Shown: positions 10,301-16,686 of the stretch, piece after piece
Numbering within the stretch: position 1 is the first letter of the stretch
Layout: each line of letters starts with the position of its first letter
Source: Leptospira montravelensis
Lineage (GTDB): Bacteria; Spirochaetota; Leptospiria; Leptospirales; Leptospiraceae
Assembly: GCF_004770045.1 (NCBI RefSeq)
Contig: NZ_RQFO01000016.1
Span: 397,501-461,500 of the forward strand
Length of the DNA: 64,000 nucleotides
Direction of reading: 5' to 3'
Translations under genes and position numbers: made by a program
Notes under the pieces: generated by a model
What the model saw: only the letters and a program-made list of their open reading frames with translations
Database searches by the model: none
Told to the model about the DNA's origin: nothing

Positions 10301-11033
10301 AAGACAAACTCCTTATATAGGAACCTTAGTTGTTTATTTATTGAGTGCAGGTATGAGGGAAAGAGATCGATTACTGCTTACGGCCGCAGCATTCCGTGAA
10401 TTTAGAGGGAATGAAAGAGGAAAGCAAACATATATCGAAAAAACGATAGGACAAAATGCTTCTCATTTAGGAAAACCTCACATTTCGAAAGCCTTACAAT
10501 ATGCTCTTGCTGCTTATTACTTGATGCCAGCAGAAAATGACTTTCATAGAGTTAGAAATCTTTTTATGGGGTTTTCAATGGGAAAAAGAGCCGGTGGGAA
10601 ATGGGAAAATGTGGATGGAAAGCATGATGAAAGAGTTCATGTTGGAAAATCTTGGAAAATGGCGTTTGCTGCATATTTGATAACGAAAGATATGCCAAAC
10701 AAGGAATTATATATAATTTCGGCTTATTTATTTGGTAGAAATGAAGATAACAGGAAACAACAAGACGCGATTAATAAAAGTGATACTATTCAAAGGATAT
10801 TCGATCAATCTGGCAGATTTTTTACGATTTCTGAAACGAGTCCTTTAGGCATTCCATTTTCGGATTTGGGGATTTCCAAATTTTTAAATTATTTTTTTTA
10901 TCCATGGGGCGATTGGTATTTGACTCAAATGGGATTGATTGGCGGAGCTTTGGGAATAGGATTTATAATCGTAACCCCTCTCTATCTCCTGAGTTATTAT
11001 TTAGATAATGAACATTGGGGTTTTACGCCATGA
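4311..11033 (+). CDS. Giant SpvB/VCBS/YD-repeat Rhs-core protein (TcB/TcC-like)
   Basis: The protein has 2240 residues and starts at TTG after an AT-rich leader. Order of parts: hydrophobic signal-like segment (8-24); SpvB-type N-terminal domain (about 35-300, with LPTGLLGKGWDLNLN); seven FG-GAP/VCBS calcium-loop repeats (about 380-715, such as GDTDGDGKLEG and DIDGDGRSD); a TcdB-middle-like region; many YD repeats (about 1050-1740, such as YDTRGRK, YDLLGRL, YDANGN); the Rhs core (about 1880-1993, HLGSVSFLSD to RFLTGDQ and NDPTGYG); and a unique C-terminal domain of about 245 residues. Homologues form a hollow shell around a C-terminal toxin. Odd points are two hydrophobic stretches inserted between YD repeats and core (about 1782-1830, with a lipobox-like GVGNC at C1826), and a hydrophobic tail segment (about 2205-2230). 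Secretion route and toxicity are unproven. Confidence 0.85.
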   Translation: MKLSNLKNIILLSFAFFSFSSFTLMDFWNERIPQNLPTISVDQFGNAVTTFPIELPVALKEIAPNLQLSYNSELPTGLLGKGWDLNLNHYIERDVRGSYDHGIERFTSTLGGELVPTNTLNIYRTKPESLFIFKKLDSKTWQAKDKNGLIYTFGGNDQYQIENSLYNQDQVQRWRLTSVKDTFGVGYTVTYGKPNSSAGIFVTKIVYQNREISFEYRDNNDNATKYTNFIQSQDNQLISDIRVKVAGVTVRLYKFDYSTNQLGEEQLITISREESNNFGDGKYIDIQLSYSQRTQSVYGSKVEKRIPNLFAVSRVPLQDKFECNLGTLNCLAFNTMVCNMPNPASLLVCQTEKARYGLLCSQFQNTWWLPCMTGTRSPNNLLTFGDTDGDGKLEGVRLVGNEDEGSFRIVTIKNPTTSMDESTVSPNLHGIGYNSFSTMSWGDVDGDGNVDLAYSNGQNVLVTFARNGYYTEPYLISNLSLVTPPVDFLFSPPDLTWKGGLVDIDGDGRSDYIKKINDTTISISYSQGTSFSGENHIDIGPIFINEKMGQFIDFDSDGKPEFVHILNGEVVIRKIFLNSGYSIEYRMGGIYTGNGNSKEEGYNRWLADINNDGRPDFCVLLPNGLFYTYLNSGKSFAEGVNQGYLSGMVYQGEVFGDEILKTKTFADVNGDGKVDLLAFDGSRVAVNYGNGQGFTIGGTLADADSFYGAMDLNKDGRVELIHLRADKNAFLLNVPHLSYYPSIQDYIDGTRRSQNFFAMHARGFDAFVSLFKAPKTTMSPGLLLSLLSLLALYDTPEGGNLSVTPVVLNNSHDKLVKLTDGMWFETEIRYKKTEEFQNAIQFNNGSYPKLSVPISKQQVYEIESKSADKVIVDRYDYQNFRIHLGDLFSRAYYGFEIVIETNLLHNLRKEIIYNQAEPQFAGLEKSIMSYYSDGTLAKSLTYNYQLKNPFGVELVLRNSQVSESYIDSYLYKKEEYQAGYDIYGNALSQKTFANNILVKEEESNFDNNISFENYFIGRPKRIKSYSQTELVSDEEFHYSNNNLVAEVVSFSGSPDQSKVTMSYDVLGRNTVKNIPGIGEVMTEYDSDSGINVVSEMNSLGHRTEKRYDLLTDSLIEEISPNGASLKKSYDPFLNEKSETLPGDSEPNLRQSFKYQKDEMKLQVIKQSRNSEGGYSVITEIMNHDGKLESKITQLNESANLTERMIYDSFGRLYRKYNPIISGLMEEEWEEYDYDNYDRVTGVRNSKGERISISYSPNQLVTTTNMFSATGELVQTIEIEKNVLGQEIRRTMNGSTHTMSYNLRGEVKTISDSLGNQTRYEYDTRGRKIGQIDKSSGTIEMRYDLLGRLSKTIKSDGTITDFTYDSLSRIKSQVTSGKTISYLYDVGGATLQSYPVGRLTQVNDGNLTVLMDYDMRGNVLRQKKMMDDVILFVESEYDTNNNPTLTRYPEGTVIHYSYGSGGHLNQMTLDSADGNSTNQLLVKYEGPFLEEDRFVIKKINGNGVESTIEIDKKFKRLTGLRTKLTNGFLEQNLKYEYDPSGNISKIQDNNREDRTQNFEYDSLNRLVKSSGKYGEELYEYSADGNLLKRGDVTFKYENSNKPHLVTEARSPQIGTFHYSYDANGNMVNRNGDVHSYDSNNLLTSITTVGGTSIRYYYDHSGNRIKKDVGNGKQISYTLFGDAFEITREEGIPESVTLYLKGLKGEPLAQITIPDVQFLRDENFSSLTPWDKILSSNLSIFDCSKTTIDCEVYRKNKFDSLLLKPLRKQITRENIRFGSYSIQFAFLGFLFIFVRKQKQSDYSIFVLPIMRYANVLLLFSFLVGVGNCGFLGIGGDGSGKPLILFPTHVSDSAPSVNDGGNDYIPGTGTSVSPISPTSSSGISFQHADHLGSVSFLSDSKGNPLSGGDWTGRSRIAYKPYGLIHRTDSGGPDISKIKYAGQLEDKESGLYYMKARFYDPFVGRFLTGDQKIYPKQINGLNRYMYTNGNPIKYNDPTGYGRQTPYIGTLVVYLLSAGMRERDRLLLTAAAFREFRGNERGKQTYIEKTIGQNASHLGKPHISKALQYALAAYYLMPAENDFHRVRNLFMGFSMGKRAGGKWENVDGKHDERVHVGKSWKMAFAAYLITKDMPNKELYIISAYLFGRNEDNRKQQDAINKSDTIQRIFDQSGRFFTISETSPLGIPFSDLGISKFLNYFFYPWGDWYLTQMGLIGGALGIGFIIVTPLYLLSYYLDNEHWGFTP

Positions 11034-11446
11034 AATTAATTTCATTTTGTTTTATAATTCTGGTAATGGTTAGTGGGTGCCGATCAAATATTCCGATTGT
11101 TACGCTTGAGCGAAAGGAGAAAAAAATAGAATGGAAAACAAGGGTTCCATTTAAAATTCAGTTCCGATTAGATGAGAAGTTAGACGAAGAACCAGAGGAT
11201 TTATTGCAAATTTTAGGAAGAGGATTGCTTAGCACATCGAGGGTCGATATCCAAGGAGTAATTTTTCCAGTAGAAAGCGTGTTTGATTACGATGAAATAG
11301 AAGAACTAACTATTTATAAAAACGCGGCATTTAAAAATGAAACACAAATTTCAGTTGTTCCAACACCTGCGTTACTTTATATACAAACAAACTCAGATCA
11401 GTATATTATAACAGGATACCTGATAAAATATGAGAATAATAAATAA
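11030..11446 (+). CDS. Small lipoprotein, translationally coupled to the Rhs gene
   Basis: The preferred start is the ATG at 11030, which overlaps the Rhs stop codon as ATGA. An in-frame ATG at 11015 would lie inside the Rhs gene and spoil the signal peptide. The 138-residue product begins MKLISFCFIILVMVSGCRS, a lipoprotein signal with the lipidated cysteine at residue 17. The mature part is predicted mixed alpha/beta and matches no family I know. Its place immediately after a polymorphic-toxin-like gene makes an immunity or export-partner role possible, but a membrane-anchored immunity protein would protect only from a periplasmic or membrane-acting toxin. That is inference from position only. 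Confidence 0.65.
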   Translation: MKLISFCFIILVMVSGCRSNIPIVTLERKEKKIEWKTRVPFKIQFRLDEKLDEEPEDLLQILGRGLLSTSRVDIQGVIFPVESVFDYDEIEELTIYKNAAFKNETQISVVPTPALLYIQTNSDQYIITGYLIKYENNK

Positions 11447-11783
11447 AATCGTTATTATCCCAAATATAGTTTTGATGTTATCTTGTAATTCTTTTAAGAC
11501 TAGCAGTGAATCAAGAGATAGTAAAAAATATAATTACTCATTAGAGGAAAAAGTTAGATACGACAAAGTGAAAAATAAATTCATTTTACATCCAGATTTT
11601 TACGGAAAGGTTTTCTATTTCGGAGATTTTTATATTCGAAAAAATATTGGAACTTCAGAATTAGCTACAAAAGAGAAATGTATAAAGTTTGATTTCGAAG
11701 ATGCACATATTGAAAAAAAATATAAGAACATTTATTCTTTATATAGAAAAGGAAATTCATTGTGTTTAGAATATTCAGAATAA
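11430..11783 (+). CDS. Small lysine-rich lipoprotein
   Basis: The 117-residue protein starts at an ATG 17 nt inside the end of the preceding gene. Its N-terminus (MRIINKIVIIPNIVLMLSC) is a lipoprotein signal with a lipobox ending at C19. The mature part is rich in Lys, Tyr and Phe (KVFYFGDFYIRKNIGTSEL and similar) and includes two further cysteines, which could form a disulphide outside the cytoplasm. No family is recognised. It is the third gene of the tight run beginning with the Rhs gene and shares its AT-rich codon use. The gap to the next gene is 9 nt. Confidence 0.55.
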   Translation: MRIINKIVIIPNIVLMLSCNSFKTSSESRDSKKYNYSLEEKVRYDKVKNKFILHPDFYGKVFYFGDFYIRKNIGTSELATKEKCIKFDFEDAHIEKKYKNIYSLYRKGNSLCLEYSE

Positions 11784-11792
11784 TAGGTTAAG

Positions 11793-12698
11793 TTGAAAAA
11801 ATCATATACAATCAATATGAGAATAGAATTAGTTCATATATTTTTAGGATGTCTGTATTTTATTATTTCTTTTCCTCTTTTTTCCGCAGAAATTGAATTA
11901 CCTTCTGGCAATAAATTTTTAGGAAAAATAATATCCGAAGATGAAAGATCCATCCTTTTCCAATTTCAAGGTAAGGATTATCGGATTCCGAAATCTGAAC
12001 TAACGAAAAATGAGAAAGATAAGTCAGGTAATGACTTTAGTATAGGTCTATCTAAAATCACATTATACGATAAAAGCCAATTAATTGGCTATCTGATTGA
12101 AGAAGACCAAGATCATATAATTTTGCAAACTCAAATTGGTTTCGTTAATGTAGAAAAATCTAAAATTGAAAAATCGGAATTAAATAGAGAAAAGAATTTT
12201 CCACCTCCCAAAAAATATCTAGTCTCTTCGTTGGAATCACTAAATACCTTTGTAGGGTTAGGTTATGGAATTTACAGGTCTCCAAACTTAGATATTACAC
12301 TAAACCAATTGTATTTAAACCTGGAGCCAGCTTACCTAGATTGGAAAGGCTTTGGAAGGATAGGCTTGCAATTAGATGGTATTTGGGGAGTAAACTCTGA
12401 GTACAAAGTCAATATGTTCAATGGAATCGTTTATTATTACTCTCATTACCAATTTCAACAAAATCCTCTTTTGGATTTCTATGGAAAAGTTGGGTTAGGT
12501 GGTAATTATGTTAATACAATTGCAGAAGATAGGAATCGATCAGGTTTAAATCCACTTGCCATGATTGAATTAGGTTGGCAGGGATATAAACTTAATGATT
12601 TCCAATTACGGCTGGGTATAAATACTTTTTGTGCTTTTGAAACTGCCTCAACTGTTTGTTTTTCTGGTCCTACGATTCAAGGAATGTTGAAGTTTTGA
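11793..12698 (+). CDS. Barrel-like exported protein with two tandem SH3-like repeats
   Basis: Either TTG at 11793 (301 residues) or ATG at 11817 may be the start; both give a signal peptide ending near FPLFSA. After it come two similar blocks (about residues 34-74 and 85-128). Each reads as hydrophobic strand, Gly, Ile, acidic turn, Ile, Gln strand, then IPKSEL or VEKSKI. This resembles small SH3/LSm-like barrels found in periplasmic parts of spirochaete surface proteins. From about residue 145 the sequence shows alternating aromatic strands (LGYGIYRSP, LYLNLEPAYLDW) and ends GMLKF, suggesting an outer-membrane barrel. Function unknown; it lies in the Rhs operon. Confidence 0.6.
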   Translation: MKKSYTINMRIELVHIFLGCLYFIISFPLFSAEIELPSGNKFLGKIISEDERSILFQFQGKDYRIPKSELTKNEKDKSGNDFSIGLSKITLYDKSQLIGYLIEEDQDHIILQTQIGFVNVEKSKIEKSELNREKNFPPPKKYLVSSLESLNTFVGLGYGIYRSPNLDITLNQLYLNLEPAYLDWKGFGRIGLQLDGIWGVNSEYKVNMFNGIVYYYSHYQFQQNPLLDFYGKVGLGGNYVNTIAEDRNRSGLNPLAMIELGWQGYKLNDFQLRLGINTFCAFETASTVCFSGPTIQGMLKF

Positions 12699-14098
12699 AA
12701 TTCATATTAATCATCAATCTTTCTTTTCTTTTTTTGTTTAACTGTTATAACTCACCACTTTCTGATACAGAAGCAATAGAAAAACTAAAGCTCGAAGGAT
12801 TTGGTCTTTCTAATGTAGGTGAAACTAGCGCACATATCTTTGTCCTCTGTTCTGAAAAAACGAATGGACTCATGGCATTTTCGGAACTTCCCCTGAATGG
12901 AATCGGAGCTTTACTTGGTGCTGATAATGTAAGGGTAAGTATTAGAGAAGGAAAAGAACACCTTTTCATGGTAGATGGATTAAAACCAAATACTAGATAC
13001 TATTATCAAGTTTACTGCAAGGAACTTGGTGGCGTTTCCAGTGGGAATCAATCCTTTGTGACAACATCAAACGACTTTCTTGATAGAATCAACGGACTTC
13101 GATCGATTTGGATTTTAGGTGGGATTGGATCCAATTTTGAACCATTAGGAATGATCGATGTATATGATCCAATAGATAATCGATGGTTTGAAAATGTTTC
13201 TCAGATACCTACACCAAGAGCCTTTGCCCAGATAGTATATCATAAAGGATATATCTTTGTCATTGGTGGAGCCACTAAAGTAGGTTCGTCTTGGCTACAA
13301 TCTAGAATAGTCGAGCGATTAGACACAGCCCGAAATGAATGGAAAAGAATGGCTGATATGCCGATCGATTTGCAAGGCGGAATCGGCGTTTCCAATGGTG
13401 AAGAAATTTATCTAATCTCTGGTTCTACAACTATGGATATGACTACTGGAACCATCTTAAACACAGTTTTTCGCTTTAATCCAAGTGTGGGAAGTACTGG
13501 TCAATGGAGTCAATACACATCAAATAATGCAATTTTTCCTAGACTCGATATGGGTGGATGTATCATGAACGGATCTCTTTTTTTTAGTGGAGGGCGATTA
13601 TACTCAGATGGAAATGCATATGCAACTTCAGATGTGTATTTGCCTTCAGCCAATTCTACTACTACATTAGTCGAAGCATCAATCAACCAAGCAAGGCACG
13701 GCGTCGCAACTGTTTGTTATAATCCAAAAAGTACGGATCCTTACCCAAATGATTCTCAAGCTTTTCTAGTCGTCGGAGGAAGTACAGCTTCCAACTTCAA
13801 TCAGCCAGTAACGGCAATAGCACCTTCTTCTTCTTATGATTACTATAGAACTGGCATAAATTCAAATATCTTCCAAGCAGGTCCCACGCTACCAGCTTCT
13901 GTTTATTATCCAAGTATCGAAATCTCTTATCAAAATCGAAGAGCGTATGTTATGGGAGGTTCCACTAGTATCAACATTCCTACTGATAATATTTACTCTA
14001 TTGATTTGGCGAATCCGATTGGCGGACCGTGGCGATTGGAATCCATAAAAATGCCAAGACCAAGATTTGCTCATAAGGCGGTTATTTTAAGCCGATGA
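12695..14098 (+). CDS. Kelch-repeat lipoprotein with fibronectin III-like N-terminal domain
   Basis: I place the start at the TTG of a TTGA overlap with the previous stop codon, giving a 467-residue lipoprotein precursor (LKFILIINLSFLFLFNC, lipidated Cys 17). An upstream ATG at 12656 gives a charged, non-signal N-terminus. After the anchor comes a short domain ending in a fibronectin type III-like strand pair (GLKPNTRYYYQVYC). From about residue 135 there are kelch repeats with the usual Gly-Gly doublets followed by aromatic/acidic patterns (WILGGIGSN, YIFVIGGATK, AYVMGGST). Kelch propellers bind proteins or glycans. Surface exposure fits the operon context of Rhs and outer-membrane-like proteins. 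Ligand unknown. Confidence 0.75.
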   Translation: MKFILIINLSFLFLFNCYNSPLSDTEAIEKLKLEGFGLSNVGETSAHIFVLCSEKTNGLMAFSELPLNGIGALLGADNVRVSIREGKEHLFMVDGLKPNTRYYYQVYCKELGGVSSGNQSFVTTSNDFLDRINGLRSIWILGGIGSNFEPLGMIDVYDPIDNRWFENVSQIPTPRAFAQIVYHKGYIFVIGGATKVGSSWLQSRIVERLDTARNEWKRMADMPIDLQGGIGVSNGEEIYLISGSTTMDMTTGTILNTVFRFNPSVGSTGQWSQYTSNNAIFPRLDMGGCIMNGSLFFSGGRLYSDGNAYATSDVYLPSANSTTTLVEASINQARHGVATVCYNPKSTDPYPNDSQAFLVVGGSTASNFNQPVTAIAPSSSYDYYRTGINSNIFQAGPTLPASVYYPSIEISYQNRRAYVMGGSTSINIPTDNIYSIDLANPIGGPWRLESIKMPRPRFAHKAVILSR

Positions 14099-14703
14099 AA
14101 GTAGTATATATAATCCTATCCGTATTTATGATCCAATTCTCGCTTTATTCTGAAAAGGCAGAAGATCCTCTTCAGTTAGCAAAAAGCTTATATAAAGAAA
14201 AAAAATTCCAGGAAGCAGAATCGGAAATTTTAAGACATTCTGAAATTCAATTTTCTAATCCTGAATATGATCTTTTACAATCGAAAGTTTGGATCGAACT
14301 TGGAAATCAAAATTATAATCTCAGAAAGTTCAGTACTGCTTATAAATATTATTCAAAAGCATATGAGTTTTGGAGTGCAGACCCATTAGTTCAACAACGG
14401 TATTACGAACTAAAAAACAAAGATTTAGTAGATGAAATAGAGATTTTAGAAACAAAGAAAACGAAAACACCAGTCGCTCAGCCAACAAAAACAGAAATTC
14501 CATCAAATGATGAACCTTTATTTAAGAGTGAATTGATACAATTGGGTTTTAAAATTGAAGAATCTGAATTATCGCTTTCAAGTAAAATAGAATCAATTAA
14601 TGAAAAAATAATGTTTCTCATCATTGGAAATATTGTATTTATGAATTTGTTACTTATTTCTATTGGAGTAGTGATATTCCTTTATTTAAAGCTTAAAAAG
14701 TAA
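14095..14703 (+). CDS. TPR-like exported protein with C-terminal membrane anchor
   Basis: The ATG overlaps the preceding stop codon (ATGA), so translation is probably coupled. The 202-residue protein has an N-terminal signal-like helix (residues 3-16), then helical pairs resembling tetratricopeptide repeats (LAKSLYKEKKFQEAESEI and FSTAYKYYSKAYEFW). A Lys/Thr/Pro linker follows (about 120-137). One strongly hydrophobic helix lies near the C-terminus (about 175-198) before a short LKLKK tail. This topology suggests a periplasmic helical domain held in the inner membrane. It is the last gene of the Rhs-led run. Role unknown; TPR proteins commonly scaffold complexes. Confidence 0.6.
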   Translation: MKVVYIILSVFMIQFSLYSEKAEDPLQLAKSLYKEKKFQEAESEILRHSEIQFSNPEYDLLQSKVWIELGNQNYNLRKFSTAYKYYSKAYEFWSADPLVQQRYYELKNKDLVDEIEILETKKTKTPVAQPTKTEIPSNDEPLFKSELIQLGFKIEESELSLSSKIESINEKIMFLIIGNIVFMNLLLISIGVVIFLYLKLKK

Positions 14704-14755
14704 CTTTTTTCTGACCAATATATAATAGTATAACATAGATTCTTCTCTATTTTAG

Positions 14756-14890
14756 CTCCCCACCCCCTGCGCCATTTACGCTGAGTGTATCGAAGTGACG
14801 ATTGCAGTGGAAATCCGAAGGATTGAAACGAAAAGCGCGGTCGTTCCAGCACCCGAATTTTGATTCGCATAACCAATGCGAGGCGCCCAA
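14756..14890. other. GC-rich intergenic islet 1
   Basis: About 135 bp of clearly higher G+C content stand in an otherwise AT-rich gap between the Rhs operon and loa22. The stretch includes CTCCCCACCCCCTGCGCC near one end and GATTCGCATAACCAATGCG with GGCGCC near the other. An open frame crosses it on the minus strand, but it begins and ends in ordinary spacer and encodes an Arg-rich sequence of no known family, so I do not call a gene. It may be a dispersed repeat or a structured RNA. Confidence 0.4.
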
Positions 14891-14941
14891 ACCTAAAAAC
14901 CAACGAAACAGTCTGATCACATAAAGGAAATGGATATAAAA

Positions 14942-14963
14942 AAACCCACCAAATGGTGGGTTT
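14942..14963 (-). terminator. Rho-independent terminator of loa22
   Basis: A perfect 9-bp stem (AAACCCACC / GGTGGGTTT) surrounds the 4-nt loop AAAT. Read on the minus strand, the stem runs directly into a T tract, and it lies 39 nt past the loa22 stop codon. It may also stop read-through from the Rhs operon, but on the plus strand the T run is shorter. Confidence 0.85.
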
Positions 14964-15002
14964 GATTTAGAGAAAAGTCTCCAGGTAAGAAATTTAAATT
15001 TC

Positions 15003-15569
15003 TTATTTAGAAACCACTTGAAAAGTCACTCGACGGTTGATTCCGTCTTTTTCATCAAAACCAGAGATTGGTTTTGCAGAACCAGCAGCTTTCGTTACGA
15101 TTCTGTCTGCAGGGATCCCTTGTTTTACAAGAGCGTCTTTCACTGCATCAGAACGAATTTGTGAATAAAATCCGTTACCTTTTTTAGCACCTTCTGCTTC
15201 TTCTGGACCAGATGCGTCTGCGTGGCCTGTCACTTCTAAAGCGTAACCTTCAGGAAGTTTTGCAAGAGCGTCTTTGATGTAAGAAACGTTGTCTTTTGCC
15301 CAAGTTTTGAAATCTTCTGCTTGGATGTCCGCTTGTTTGTAGCTAAAACCTCTGCGACGAACACCATCTGGATAACGGTAGTCTTTGAGTGCTACATTGA
15401 TTTCGTCCAAAAGAGCTGCATTGAGATCTCTGGAAGATACAGTGGATGTTGTTCCCGTAGTGGAAGTTGTGTCTTTGGGAGTTTCTTTTTCTTCAGAAGA
15501 CGAACAGTTCGTTAATGAAAGCGAAAGACCTGCGAGGAGGATGAGGCTTAAAAAAAATCCTTTTTTCAT
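15003..15569 (-). CDS. loa22: OmpA-like surface lipoprotein Loa22
   Basis: The 188-residue protein has a lipoprotein signal (lipidated C22 in SLTNCSS), a Ser/Thr-rich linker, then an OmpA/MotB-type peptidoglycan-binding domain. The segment DYRYPDGVRRRGFSYKQAD, the TGHADASGPEEAEGAKKGN stretch and IPADRIVTKAAGS closely resemble what I recall of Loa22, an abundant leptospiral outer-membrane lipoprotein needed for virulence in L. interrogans. The OmpA-domain Asp and Arg that bind diaminopimelate are represented by the TGHAD Asp and the NRR near the end. It diverges from the pseudouridine synthase gene with 59 bp between starts and has its own terminator. Likely role: tethering the outer membrane to peptidoglycan. 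Confidence 0.93.
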   Translation of the reverse strand: MKKGFFLSLILLAGLSLSLTNCSSSEEKETPKDTTSTTGTTSTVSSRDLNAALLDEINVALKDYRYPDGVRRRGFSYKQADIQAEDFKTWAKDNVSYIKDALAKLPEGYALEVTGHADASGPEEAEGAKKGNGFYSQIRSDAVKDALVKQGIPADRIVTKAAGSAKPISGFDEKDGINRRVTFQVVSK

Positions 15570-15628
15570 CAGTTGACCTACCTTAATGTTTCCATAGTTT
15601 AGTTCTTTTCATTAGATAACAACCGAAA

Positions 15629-16567
15629 ATGCAAATATTTGTAACTGTTTCCGAAGATTATGACCAAAGTCGCCTCGATGTCTTTCTAAAAGACAATGCT
15701 GGAGACGATCTCAGCCGTTCTACCGTTCAAAAGTGGATTGATTCAGGATTTGTGACAAACAAAACCAAAGAACAATTGGCCAGTAAAAACGGATATAAAG
15801 TGACGGTTGGTGAAGAATATGTAGTGGATGTGATTGCAAGACCACCCTCACGACTCGAACCCATCCCTATGGACATTCCTGTTCTATATGATGAAGACGA
15901 ATTTATGGTTATCCATAAGAAGGCGGGGATTGCTTGCCACAGTGGACCGGGAGATGACCAACCTTCGCTTGTGAATGGACTCCTCCACCAATTCAAAAAC
16001 CTATCAGCCACAGGCGGTGAACGTCGTCCAGGAATTGTGCATAGGCTCGACAAACCCACAGAAGGGGTTCTCATCATTGCGAAAACCGACCGTGCCCATG
16101 CGGCTCTTTCCAAAATGTTCCAAGAGAGGTTAGTAGAGAAAACCTATTATGCTTGGGTTTTACAAGCGCCTGTAGAAGCGGAAGGAACTATCAATTTACC
16201 CATTGGCCGCCATCCCGTCGAACGAGTGAAGATGTGTGTGCGTGAAGATGGACGAATGGCAGTCACTCATTACAAAACAGAAAAAATTGTCCAAACACAA
16301 ACAGGACGTAAATATAGTTTGATGAAACTAGGGCTTGAAACAGGTCGCACCCACCAAATCCGTGTTCATATGGCAAAGATTGGTTGCCCTGTCGTGGGTG
16401 ACACTTTGTACTCTCGCTCCGCTAAAGACTATGCTCAATATGGACTTTTACTTTTTGCGAAACGATTGGAATTTCCTCATCCTTTCATTGCCGACAAACG
16501 AATCTTAGTGGAACTCGATTTTCCAGAACGATTCAAAACCTTTGAAAGGAAATGTCCGAGTTACTAG
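15629..16567 (+). CDS. RluA-family pseudouridine synthase (RluD-like)
   Basis: This enzyme isomerises specific uridines in rRNA or tRNA to pseudouridine. The 312-residue length is normal for RluC/RluD proteins. An S4 RNA-binding domain lies at about residues 14-75 (RLDVFLKDNAG, SRSTVQKWIDSG). The catalytic domain has the motif HRLDKPTEG, whose Asp is the nucleophile; the family usually reads HRLDxxTSG, so the Ser is Glu here. Later motifs LETGRTHQIRVHMA and GCPVVGDTLY are intact. It diverges from loa22. The particular target uridines cannot be told from sequence alone. Confidence 0.92.
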   Translation: MQIFVTVSEDYDQSRLDVFLKDNAGDDLSRSTVQKWIDSGFVTNKTKEQLASKNGYKVTVGEEYVVDVIARPPSRLEPIPMDIPVLYDEDEFMVIHKKAGIACHSGPGDDQPSLVNGLLHQFKNLSATGGERRPGIVHRLDKPTEGVLIIAKTDRAHAALSKMFQERLVEKTYYAWVLQAPVEAEGTINLPIGRHPVERVKMCVREDGRMAVTHYKTEKIVQTQTGRKYSLMKLGLETGRTHQIRVHMAKIGCPVVGDTLYSRSAKDYAQYGLLLFAKRLEFPHPFIADKRILVELDFPERFKTFERKCPSY

Positions 16568-16686
16568 TCTCTGAGCAGGTTGGATGTTTAACTTTAAATC
16601 ATAGTTTCATTCCGAGTGAATAGAAGAAAGGTCGGATTTAGATTGGATACAGAAACCAAGGAATTCCCTGAATCATTAATTTTCAA

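Noticed and set aside
14682..14903. 73-residue minus-strand ORF across GC-rich islet 1
   Set aside because: It overlaps the end of the TPR-like gene, has no Shine-Dalgarno sequence, and its Arg-rich product looks like translated non-coding DNA.
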